A stretch of DNA of 64,000 bases, from positions 1 through 64,000 of the forward strand of contig JADNRY010000200.1 in the NCBI GenBank assembly GCA_015501585.1, written 5' to 3'. Made by a program: the position numbers and the translations under genes. The first letter of the stretch is position 1; each line of letters starts with the position of its first letter. The notes beneath the pieces were generated by a model. The model saw only the letters and a program-made list of their open reading frames with translations. It did no database searches and was not told the origin of the DNA. Positions 32,411 to 44,400 of the stretch are shown piece by piece. The DNA comes from Rhodocollybia butyracea (lineage: Eukaryota; Basidiomycota; Agaricomycetes; Agaricales; Omphalotaceae).

Positions 32411-35400
32411 ATGCCAACCATCACAATCAACAAAGACATGTATCAAGCCCTCTCTTCACTTGCTCTGGCGGTGCGGGCTCTTGATTTGACTACCCTTGGC
32501 TTGAGTAAGTCCTTATGGCTGATGGAGGCTCTTGATCCATTACCACGACCATCAAGTAAGCGCTGAAACAGCGTTACAGCCTCCCTTGCCGTCCTTGCAG
32601 ATGACGAAGAGGGAAATAACCCTCAAGCTCAGTTGAATCAGAGCACGCTACAGAATATTAAAGCTTGCATCATCTTCTAAGCGAAAGAAAAGGGATACAC
32701 AACGAGAATCAGAGTTATAAGCCCGATACCTAACAAAAGCCGAAGAATTACTAAACTAAAAATACACGCTGCCAAACAAGCTCGACGCCTGCATTCAAAA
32801 AGAGAATTGAATAACGTTAGAAACAGACTACGACGACGATGACGACAGTAACAACAACAGCGATACTGAACGTCCCGCGAGCCCACAGCACGACCTGGCC
32901 TTGGAAAGCCTTGGAAAATTACAAATTAGACACCCGAACACACCCGCTAGCACAGCCAAGAAAGAAAAAGAAAAATTTTCCTGCCGAGCCCCAGGATAAA
33001 CTAATGAAGACCCGAAACGCCCCGACTATTTTAACTAAGAGTCCGGCCCATGCAAGGGATAAAAAAAAAAAATAAGTTTCCTTCCTCTGCCTTCTCGCAA
33101 AAAAGTAACGCCAAAAGTGAGTACTAACGTGGAAGAACGGATAGCCCACTTAACATATCACAAGGATGTCTGATACCGACAACACCCAAAACCCTCCGGC
33201 TACTAGAGCTGGGCTCACTATACCGCCTGCAGACGGAACAACGCAGTTGGCAGCAGCTGACACCCGCAAGAAAGCAAGGACTCGGGTCAACACGATGGCA
33301 CATGAACCAGTCCCGGATGGTTCACCAAATAGATCTTGTCGACGCACCCTGTCCAGCGCCAGGAGCGAGCCCAAATCTCCCACTCGTTGAGGGTCTGGAC
33401 CCATAACGCCGTTGATCGACTCTGACGAGGAAGGTCCTGTAGAGAGCCTTGAAGGCCTCAACATAGATGACCCCATGAATGGTCTCAACGCCCGAGGGAG
33501 TAAAGACTCTACCCCCAAAGGTGACGAGCAACATAATAGCCTCGATAACCCCCTCTCCTTCCAAGCCCGACTCTCCCAGGCTGCCCATGATCAAGGAGCT
33601 CCTCCCTCTCCCCCGCCCTCCACCGGTGGACGAGGAGATGCTATCGCGGCAGCTAAGGCGCTCATGCCCCCGAGAACGACGACGACGAGGAAGACTTTGT
33701 ATCCCCGTTCCTAAACCCCACTCATCTAAGTCAGCTTGCCAAACGACCCAATGGCCTCCTCCCGCGTGCCCCCTGTCCAATCGGCGCAAGGAGATGATGA
33801 AGATTGCGAATGTGGCGGTCAACTCTGGCCACTTCCCCAAACACATTCGCGACCCCGTGTTCGACAGTGCTGGGTTCACTGAAAAGAACCTGGAGACTGT
33901 CAAGGAGAACCCCTCCGATTGGTACAAGATCTGCTTCTTCAATGGTGGCTCCCACCAGTTCACTGGAATCCCGAGACGTCCCCAACTGCCAAGAGAGGCC
34001 TTGGCCAATTGGGAGTCACAGTTAGCTGAGTGATCGTACCGTATATGGACTCGGTAGCAGAACGACAACCCAAAGTCTTTGACACGGGAGCTGAACCAAA
34101 GGGAAGAAAACCGAAGGCAAGCGGGTCAAAGGGTGCTGGGAAGGCCGCCCGCCCCACAACGAATCTCTACGATGGACCCCTCACGGCGCTGTATGAGATC
34201 AAGAAGCGCAACGACCAAACCTTTGTCGAAGCCCAACAAACCTTTGGATTTAATTCCGGGGTGGGTATCCATGTCACAAAATGGTTGAGCACCGAGCGCT
34301 CATACAGCGTTGCAGAACTGCGCTGCAACCAAGACGAAAACTCTCCGGCGATCTGCAAGGCGTTGAAGGAGACTCTCCAGGACCACTTCCTTGGGCTCGA
34401 CAAGTTCCACGACGTCGTTGCAGAGAATGTGAATGGCACTGAACCGACCTCCACAAAGGTATCCCGAATTGTCCACTCATTCACCATCGTCACTCAACCA
34501 TACATGCCCTACCTCCGGAAGATTGAATACCACGCGTGGGCCCTATTCATGCTACCCACCGCGAACGACGAGGACCTCGTTATCCGTGCCCAGAAGGAAA
34601 ACCAAATCCGTGCGTTCATTAGAACTAACACTCTAGTATCGGGCCCATGGATGACAGTCTATATCGACCACATGGAGTGCACCCTATGTAAATCAGACTC
34701 GCATAGCACCCACGGATGCCCTTACAGTGGGATGGACACATGGAGGGGTCCTCAGAAACAGGTACGCGATGCGGTCAAAGAATACGCGGGAAAGACCCGT
34801 GAAACCGCTACCTAGGTAACAAAGGTTCCTTACATTGGTTATAATATCGTCTATGGTCACTCGCTCTCGGTTACTCGCGCTGCACTACTACACTTACATA
34901 CGTACTCCTACTGCCTTCTATTATCTGCTACCACCCTCCCTCCATTATGGGCAGCTGTATTTGCATATATACCTTATATATATAAAATATAGCAACCTTA
35001 CCTTGGATTGCTATGGCCGTGATGAAGACTTCGTCTCCAGAAGAATCTCAATATAAGTACAAGGTTGAGAACCCAAGACTGGACTTGGAAGAAGTCGCCC
35101 TGAAGTTGGGATGCACACTTGCCTTGCCAAATATACAGACTGTACGCAGTACTGAAACAAGGCAAGCTTTACACGCGTAGCTCCTACAAGCTGCGCCGCA
35201 GTGATGGGAGCTTTTTAGCTTGGGGACCATCCGCCAGCAATCCTGGCCTCGGCACCTCTCAGGTTTACCTTCCAGTGTGTACTTCTGACAGGCGATCCGA
35301 ATCCCCCTTCCTTTACCTTGACCCGCCCTAGCGAGGGGGTTCCAAGGTATCCGGTTCCTCTCATAGCACGTTAACGCCGTATAACGCGCCCTATGGGCAA

Positions 35401-38400
35401 AGTCCTTAGGAACACCGGTGAACACGACAAATAGGATACTATTGTGTGTACGACGGTGTAAAAGACTAACTAGACTCTTAAGTAATCGTATGATACTTAT
35501 AGTAATGGATTTATTATATAATTAATAATAAATAGAATGATAAGATAGACCGTTTGGTCTATCGGCGGCGTCTAGGATGACCGTATCGCCGGATACGGTC
35601 AGTGGTGATTATGGAGAGGCGGAGGCGTTACACCCTCCCCACCAGATTAACATCAGGGATGTGAATCGAAAATGGTAATGACATCATCACCATCCAAACC
35701 ATTTTTAATTTGGTTTAACATAGAATGATCCCGTATCAAGTACGGGATTAATTGATGCGGCGCATCAGATTTTCGGACTTGTCCGAATCAAACAATAGTG
35801 GGGCGTACCACTAGAGCATGATTTGATTCGGAAATGTCTGAATGTTCAACGCGCAGACTCGGAAGTTTCCGAGTATTGCTTAATGAGGATTCTCAGTGAG
35901 AATCCGGGCTGAGGATAAGTAGTGATGCCCAGGTAAGGCATATTACCTGGGCGTCGGAATAAACCAATAAATCATTCGGAAGGTTTATCCTTTCCGATAC
36001 TTAAGGAGGTGTCCTCCTCGATTGGCTCAAGAACATTTTTAATGTTCTCGTTGTCCGACTCATCGGGGTGTTCTGATGATTCAAGTTCATCGTCTCTATT
36101 CCTAGAAGAGACATAATATTTAGTGAGGGCCGTGTGGTCCTCAATGCGTGTGACGGCTCTGACCATCACTTCTAATTTGGCATACTCCGGAACGATCCCC
36201 TCGTTCGTGAGTTGCCTAATAATATTGAAGGGTAATCCCTCAATGAACCGTTTCCGCATTGTTGCATCATCCGGTGTTTGGAGCATCCGTGATGCCCATC
36301 GTGTAAGTGAGGAATAATAATCCTCACACCCGTATCGGGTGAATACTCAATAAGGTCAAACTGCCGTGCAGCTTGATGAATGGTCGTTGCTTGGATGCAA
36401 CGATCAAAGACACCAATGATGGCGCCTTCAAATGTCCACTTAAGGACAGTGCGGTGTATACCAGCGACTTCGTCGTTATACCAGTCAAGGGCTTTGCCTT
36501 TAGAAACATGCCAAGCACGGCAGTCCGTGTAGCATTGTAATCATCACCGCACATGCGGTTGACTACCATCCATTGGAGAAGTGACATTAGCCACCGCTCG
36601 AAGACATCGACATCCGGAGATCCGTCATAGACCTCCGGAGATGGAACTTTAAGAGCTTTACGGCTCTCAATGGGAGGGATAGGATTCCCTACCTTATCTC
36701 GAATTTGTTTACGGTACACTTTGTGTACCTTGTGTTTCCATTGGGAACGACGTTCGTCGTCACCTGTTGTTTCTCGCATCTTAGATGCAAGTGAACGCAG
36801 TATTTTACGGCGCTCATTAGGAGTAATTTTACCCTTACGGGTAGCAAATTTGTCTAGCCAAGAGGCATCAGACGAAGAGTCAGTATTTGACTCGGTATCA
36901 CTAGAGTCAGATGATTCATCCGACCATGGCCTGCGTTTGCGGCCTTTGGATTTAGCACTCTTGTGCTTCCTCCCCCCTTCACGGGATTTTTTGCTAGGCG
37001 CTTTCGCTCCGGCATTATTGCTTGGTCCTGGAAAGGACTCAGTGGGTGGAATGTAAAATCGATCCCAGATTTCTCTGGGAGTAGTCAATTTATCAACAGG
37101 TATTCCGTCGACATTATATCCCACCATTTGGTTGGGAAGCCCAGATGGCGCGAATCCGAAATCTCGGAGACTGGTGTTATGTTGGCGTTGAATCGCTATG
37201 CGACTCATCCAATCTTTAGCTACTCCCAACGGAAGCGGCTGTGGTTGCAACTCGGCCAATACCGTTGGTACTGGCATTGAACTTGGCTCTGGCGCATTGC
37301 TGGGTGGCAATTTGGGCAGTCTTACGGTAGTGTGTACTACCGGAGGGGCAACACTTTGTGTCGCCGGGGCGATGGATATGGTAGTAGGAACTACCGGAAG
37401 GGTACCGTGTTGCAGTCCCATACTGGAATGATTTCCAGTAGTGTTTGGTACAACGACTGGAGGTGTAATAATATTGGGTACCATTGGCGCCCTTGCAGTA
37501 GGGAAGTACATTGTACTTTCCTGTGGTGGTATCGCTATTACCTGCTTGAAGTTACGAGGTAACTTCGGTTCACTTTTAATGTTCACCGCGCTTTGTTGTT
37601 ATGACCCGGATCTAAATCCTATACACCCAATCTTTTTTCTTCTGTAACCAACTATGAACACTATCATTAATACTTCTACTTAACATTTTACATTCATTAG
37701 TTATTCAACACCATTTGGGTTAATGCTGCACACATTCTTCCAGAACACCAGAATGATCTTTAACAGTCACTGCACAGTCTGCACAGTCATGACATCATTC
37801 TAGCTCCACAACTATGATGTCATCTTGCTACTCCACAATCATGATGTCATTCCATTGCTCCGCAGTTATGATATCACATCAATGCTCCACAGCTATGACA
37901 TCATTGCATAGCCTCTTTACATCAATGACTCAATATCAGTCATTGCACAGCCAGATATCTGAGTCAACTACGGTTCCGCATACATGACTCAATATTAGTC
38001 ATTGCACAGCATTACATAGTCAGACTGACTCATCCGCAGTATTTCCGCAGTTATGACTCAAATCTAGTCATTCCACAGCATTTCTCAACTAGTACACATT
38101 GCACAGTATATAAGTAGTCTAGATTTACCAATGTACGTGAGACGTATTATTTTTCTTAAATCCAAACCCCCACTTGTTTGCTGTTATCACTTGTGTGAAT
38201 CACCAGACCAACTCATTGTATCTTGTTGAGCTATCTCCAAGCTACAATACACATTTATACATCTTGTTGAGCTAACTCCAAGTTGTATCCACTAATATTC
38301 ACCTGTTGAGCTATCTCCTAGTGAATACTTCTTTAATTGCCACTTGTTGAGCTATCTCCGAGTTGCAACTTCCTATTACTTGTTGAGCTATCTCCGAGTA

Positions 38401-41400
38401 TTAGACATCACACTCACTATTACTTGTTGAGCTATCTCCGAGTATTAGACACCATACTCACTACTACTTGTCGAGCCATCTCCGAGTATTAGTTCTGATT
38501 CATATTACTGCTTGTCGAGCCATCTCCGAGGGTAATCTTATTATTATTTGTCGAGCTATCTCCAAATAATAACTTCTGTGAGTTTCGTATTACAAACTAG
38601 TTACTAACTTTACTTGAGCCTAGTTGTTTGAGTATATATTTTTTGCCTAGCGGTTTCAACAAACGGAAAGGCTTGCTCTATAATCTCATTAATTTCTCTT
38701 ATCATTTTTACTGCCGAGTTACGTACTGTGAAGGTTTGGACGAGACTATTGATCGAGTCATAACATTTGTGGTGAGCAAGATTTGGTCACCGGTAATGGC
38801 CTGGGACCTCGCAGTGTCAGAGACGCTGCCTCCGCATTGGGACTCTGTCTCATGCGGGATGTGTAGATGGGTGTCGGTATAGTTACTGACACTGGTGCAT
38901 ATTCCTGTCGGAATACAGGAACATGACAGGGTGACTTGGTCATCCCTTGTGAATACTGTTTGTCCAACAGTGATTGTTGGACTGACGGTGCCTTGGGCAC
39001 AGTCTCACGCCATTGGCGTACCAAGTTGTTTGTCTCGGTATGAATATATGGTGTTGCGTTGTGCAATACCGGTGGTGTGACGGCAGGCCGTCTCGGTGTG
39101 GGTGCAGCAATAGTGATTCTATTGCTGTTTCTCGATGAAGAAGATCTTTCTTCATTAGATCGGATGCTAGATGCATCCCATTTCTCAGTTATATTGAGAA
39201 TATGATTGAGTACTTGCGTACTCTTGTCGAGTGATGCCGCTACATCTCGTAGCGCAGAAGAGATCTCACTTAAACCCTCTCGGGTCGGCCGTTTCTTATG
39301 AATAGTCATATACTGTTCATTAGGTGGACTTTTGTCCTGCCTGTAGTGCCGTCCTTCAGACGCACGCACGGAATGAGTCGCTGATGCGACTGAATAGATT
39401 GATTGTGGTGACACGTCACCACGAATGGAAGGTGCGCGATCGCGCACGCTCCGATATGACTTCTCTGATTGATTTCGAGAGGTCATTGAGACAGCAAATG
39501 ATATAGCGGGACGGAAAAATGGAGCGGGTTTGTGTAGTGAGTTGGAATACTGGTTGTTATACTTGGTAGTATAACTGTTTTTAGCTTGTTAAACTAATAG
39601 CTTTGTGTTATTCACACAATAGTAATTTTTTGATGTTCAAAAAAGTATAACGCGCCCTATGGGCAAAGTCCTTAGGAACACCGGTGAACACGACAAATAG
39701 GATACTATTGTGTGTACGACGGTGTAAAAGACTAACTAGACTCTTAAGTAATCGTACAATACTTATAGTAACGGATTTATTATATAATTAATAATAAATA
39801 GAATGATAAGATAGACCGTTTGGTCTATCGGCGGCGTCTAGGATGACTGTATCGCCGGATACGGTCAGTGGTGATTATGGAGAGGCGGAGGCGTTACACG
39901 CCGTTTATCGCGTTCCTAGCTCATCAAGATTTCCTTCTGTTTCTCCTCCCCTTTTTACTAACCGTTTCTCCCCTCTAGGTTCCTCCGAATCGGGAGAGTT
40001 AGTGACCCGGGGCCCAGGCGGACACCAACTTGATGATCGACTAGGAGACGACAATGCGGGACAGGCTTCCGGGCCACGAGAGGTTGGGCAGCCACCTGAA
40101 CAGCCCTGCCACTTGGGCAACTTGCAAATTATGCAACCACGGCCACAAATCAGGCCTGTGCAAAACTTGAATGCACATTCACCAGACACAATGGTGCCGG
40201 GAAACAATCCCATTCACTCAAATGATAGAGCTGATGGCCAAAACCCGAATGGCCAGATGGATAACCCCCATCAAAACTCAACTATGGACCAACACCAAGT
40301 TCAAATAGTAGATCCTCCGCTACCTCCTACACAGACTCGGAAGGAACACTGCAAGAAAAACACAAAAGCATCAATAAGATTTGGAGCACTGAACATCAGA
40401 GGCCATGGTGCGATAAATACCAATGACCCCCAGAATAAATGGCCCGGCATAAAGAAGACAATGCTGCGGGGCCGAATAGGACTTTTAGTGGTTGGCGAAG
40501 CCCACCTTGATGCTGAACGCCGTGAAAATTTAGAAAAACTCCACGGCGCCGACCTAAGAATATTGTACTCAAAGCTTCCAGATACCCCAAACGCTGCAGG
40601 CATCATGATAGTATTAAATAAAAACATCACCAACACAAAAGGAGTGCAGTTGCATGAGGTGGTGGCAGGACACGCAGTGCTCTTTGATTATAACTGGCAT
40701 AATGAGGAGCATATTTCCATATTAGCCATCTATGCCCCCAATTCAAGCCCAGGAGCAAACACAGACTTCTGGAGAAAAATAAAAGATTTTTTCGAACAAC
40801 ATCCACGCATCCGAAAACCAGACCTAATGCTGGGCGATCTGAATATGGTGGAAGAAGCACTTGACCGATCACCAGCGCACTTTGACCCGGGCCAGGGAGC
40901 TGATGCCTTCGACGACTTGAAGTGCTACCTCCAATTGGTGGATGGGTGGAGAGACACCTATCCGATGAGAATGGAATATACTTATACACAAAAACGACCA
41001 GGGCAAACTCCAAGCCACTCCCGCATCGACAGAATATATGTTAAAACTTCCCTTATGCAGAATACATTTAACTGGGCAATTGAGAAGCCCGAAATATCCA
41101 CTGACCATGAATTAGTAACAGTGAACTATAGCTGTGAATCTGCGCCCGTGATTGGCAAAGGCCGCTGGATCATGCCAGACCACATCCTCTATGACAAGGA
41201 AGTCCGGGACTTCATCCAAACGGAAGGCATGAGGATTGAACATGAAATAGAAACTCTTGAGGCACAAGAAGTCTGGAATCCAGAAAACAATGCACAAACT
41301 GTTTGGGCAAAATTCCAGGATAACTTCGTTGAGCTGGCGCGGAAAAGAGCCAGAATTGTTGTCCCTAAATTGGAAAAGGAAATCGCAGATCTAAAGACAA

Positions 41401-44400
41401 AAGTTGACTTAGTATGCAATGATATAACGATAAGTGAGGATGAACGCTCCCTATCAGTGACAGTGCTCAAAGACGCACTTGGTAAACTACTGGATCGCCG
41501 GCGGAAAACATCCAGCTCCAGGTCTAAAGCAAACTACTATGGAAAGCAAGAAGGGCCTGCCACGTCGGATCATGAATTTGACATCGCCGAACTGATGGAT
41601 CCAAATCGGGACATGGACCTCGGGCACCTGCTATTATAATTAGGCAATCTATTATTATCTATTCATTATTGTACCAGTACGAAGACAAGACCTTGGCGGT
41701 ACAGTGACCATATGTACTATTCCATTTACCAATTCTTTCAGAGCCTTGCCTGACAGACGCTACTAAGCCAACACTGAGCTCTTTGGACTCCATTATGGCA
41801 GTCATACCCTCTGTGTAGGTTACCCTTGCACTACTATCCGAGTCGTACATTCGTTGTATCGCGGCCAGTTGTCACTCATGAATCATGAGTCGTGCATGTA
41901 TAGGGCTTACCACCGTGACCGTAACTCACGGTCTACGATCACGGTACCGTCCCGTACCTCCTCATGCCTCGATCTTCCACAGGAAGGTCAACGGTACGGT
42001 TACCACCGTGTCTGACCGTACCGTATGTCGTATTACGGACTGTATCTTAGCGCCCAAGTTTACATTGTACTCGGTCCATTCCACCAGGCATTCAAGGCTG
42101 CATTTTGGTTAGAAAGTTGTGAATACTCTGTCCCCATTAAGCCCCCTGCCCAGCAGAGATGGAGTAAGCCTTGTTGTCCTTTCCTATCCCCTCAAACCTG
42201 TGCTTGCTCACCTGCCCTGACATGTTCTCTCAAGCTTAAACTACACACTACTTAGTAGCAAGCCTAGCATGCTATTCTATATTTACTGTCTAGCAGCTCG
42301 TTAGCCAAATTGATGGAACATGGCATGATACTAGAGAACAAGGTACAAATTCTCTGAGATGGGCTAATGTAAGGCCAGACTCCGAAAGCTCATTGCCATT
42401 GGAGCTTGCGCACGTTGGCATTGCAGATGTAGTTCAATATGAGTGTGCAGAAAGATTAAATTAGCTTGAAATTAGCACTTTTTGGCTTTATACATTAAAA
42501 TTCAAGTTCCAGTGATGATTACGACCGTAGTGACCGTTAACGGCCGTAATAGACGGTAACCGTACCGTGTAGGCTTTCATAAATTTTAGATACGGTACGG
42601 TACACGGTCTTCCGTTGCTAAAACGGTCCGTGAAACACACGGCCGTGACCGTATACGGTACGAGACGGTACGGTGGTAAGCCCTATGCATGTAATCTTTA
42701 CAGGGTCACTGACCTACTGTTTTGGGGCTGAGCGCTGAACCGGCATATGCTCCTACCTCCCTGTCAGACTGTTTAAGAAGACTTATGGCTCAGGCTGGAG
42801 AAGTCCTGCCATTGCATTGTGACCCGGGATAAGTATATGTGTTATGAATTAGTCTTCTCCCTATGTTTTCTTTATTCCTAAATAGGCTTCATAGACGATC
42901 CTTTATTTTCTTTATCTACCGCGCTGGCGTATAGCACCCCAGTCAAATCCTTCAATGTGTGAGTCCTGGAGTGCTCAGTGCATATTTCTCTTACTTACTT
43001 GCCAACCAGTTTACTAGCAATTACTTGAGCAATTAGCTCTATTAGAGATTGTATTTACTAGTTTAAATTGACATGCTAATACTATGTGGAAGAGCAGAAC
43101 AGCTGACTTTTTTGTGCTTCTACTACTGAGTCTGCAGGCTCCAGTATTGAGCTGGAGCTCAGACCCTTCCTCAGGGCTTTATAATGGCCCAGACCTGGAG
43201 CCCTCCTGAGCCATATGGTGGCTGAGGTCAGGCTACTGGCAGACTCAGATGCGGCCAGCTTACGGGGACAAATGGCTTTGAGCGGTAGCCAGTAAATCAC
43301 AGATTCTTATTGCCGAGATTATTGGTGTATCGTAGTTATCATTATCTGAGCATCAGTAAGCCAACAATAAGTAGCTCTCCAGTTTCTTGAAAGCTGGTAG
43401 ACAAAAAAGCAACCCTGGCCTTAATAACTACATGCTAACTGGCCATTTGCACAAATATATGCCAGGTATCAATGGCCTCCACAAATCTGAGGAATGGAAT
43501 TTGAAATGTAGGCTGGCCTACCATTAGTAAATAGCATAACTGTAAGACTAGTTACTAACAAGATGTCCGAGGAACATATCAAGTGATCAACTGGGGGAAT
43601 AAAGAAAGCAAAGAGAAGAAAGAATATCCTCATGCTTACTATCCCAAAGTGTGCGAGGTAGCGGGACTTCTATGCGGCGCGCGCAGCCCGGATCAGCTTC
43701 ACTGCGACAATAACATCTTAAATAAACAGTGGTAAAGCCACTGAGGTAATCAACCATACCGTCTGGCCCAAGTACTACCATATCACATTGACACCTTAAA
43801 GATCATGCTAATAATCATTTGTAGAATTGATGAGCCATCAACAATATGCTGTTCAATTGGGTTGGCATAGGGCTTGCATAGGGCCATGATTCCAGCCTCA
43901 TTCCAGCTTTTCTGGCTGAATCCCTGGCTGAATCGGATAGATATCTTGATAGATATATATGTTGAGATTGATAAGTTCAATAGAATGAGCCTCAAGCCCA
44001 AAGGAACATTGAATCACAAACAAATCATTCAAGTCCACTTGAAGCCTGAAGCCTGATGATGCAGTGTTGAAGGAAGACAAACTAGCTCAAGGAACTATTA
44101 ACCTTCCATCTGATGAAGGTAATGCATTTCCACCTGTGACGAGTCCAAAGAGCTTAGCGCAGGCTGTCAGGCGCTCACAAGGCGCTCAAAGAACCGGTAA
44201 AGTTTAAATACGGTCACCCGTAGTATGTACTGTCAAGGCTTGCACACTTACGGTCATCTTTTGCACAGCCGTGACCATGTATGGCCCATGGGTATGCCCT
44301 ACTAAATTCTAAAACTTCTCATTCGATGGAGGGATAGATAGTAATAGATTTACATAATTAAAACGGGTCCCCGAGGTCCATATCCCGATTTGGCTCCATC

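Larger units (their letters stand above)
37600..38640. mobile_element. LTR-like insert interrupting gag
   Basis: The gag reading stops at about 38650 (VETA) and resumes at about 37590 (QSAVNIK), so about 1 kb of noncoding DNA has been inserted. It contains TGASTCA motifs (37926-38060), a TATA-like CAGTATATAAG at about 38104 and a downstream array of hairpins (38212-38574). This is an order expected of LTR U3 and transcribed regions. Exact ends and a duplication could not be fixed. Confidence 0.5.
35972..39486 (-). pseudogene. Gag polyprotein of the LTR element, interrupted
   Basis: Begins at 39486 with a Ser/Arg-rich N-terminal region and coiled-coil-like LSEISSALRDVAASLDKSTQ. The segment RQSPNAEAASLTLRGPRPL is shared with the gag-like ORF at 21653-22564. 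Coding appears to continue past an apparent stop at 38758 as KMIREINEIIEQAFPFVETA to about 38650. It is broken by the insert at about 37600-38640 and resumes QSAVNIKSEPKLP at about 37590. The central part (37586-36324) has a Pro-rich region, a basic KKSREGGRKHKSAKSKGRKR stretch, an acidic Ser-rich block and the retrotransposon-gag core (ALKVPSPEVYDGSPDVDVFE, then WLMSLLQWM). After a frame change at about 36330-36290 the core ends with MRKRFIEGLPFNIIRQL (to 35972). No CCHC knuckle is seen. Confidence 0.7.
35380..39898 (-). mobile_element. Gag-only LTR retrotransposon in LINE
   Basis: Two 253-bp LTRs (35380-35632 and 39646-39898) are flanked by the 5-bp duplication CGCCG (35375-35379, 39899-39903). 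On the minus strand the LTR reads TGTAAC to GTTATA. A polypurine tract GGTGGGGAGGG abuts the 3' LTR at 35633-35643, which fixes the orientation. The interior encodes only gag-like protein (39486-35972): no protease, reverse transcriptase, RNase H or integrase motif is present. It is a non-autonomous gag-carrying element. A probable further LTR-like insert (about 37600-38640) interrupts gag. No convincing tRNA primer-binding site was found next to the 5' LTR. Confidence 0.85.

Noticed and set aside
32411..32680. A compact two-exon gene with a 45-nt intron (GTAAGC to TTGCAG at 32556-32600) and an 80-nt second exon
   Set aside because: 32508-32519 is the LINE target duplication, so everything from 32520 belongs to the LINE 5' region. 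The alternative exons at 49994 and 50128 join in frame and are preferred.
38212..38574. CRISPR-like array (regularly spaced repeats)
   Set aside because: Eukaryotic context, spacing of 35-50 bp with flanks that pair with each other instead of unique spacers, and no cas genes.
39843..41639. Complete 598-codon ORF starting at ATG 39843 and ending at 41639
   Set aside because: The ATG lies in the LTR of the gag-only element and the last 34 codons lie in the TIR element. Only 39904-41537 is LINE coding sequence.
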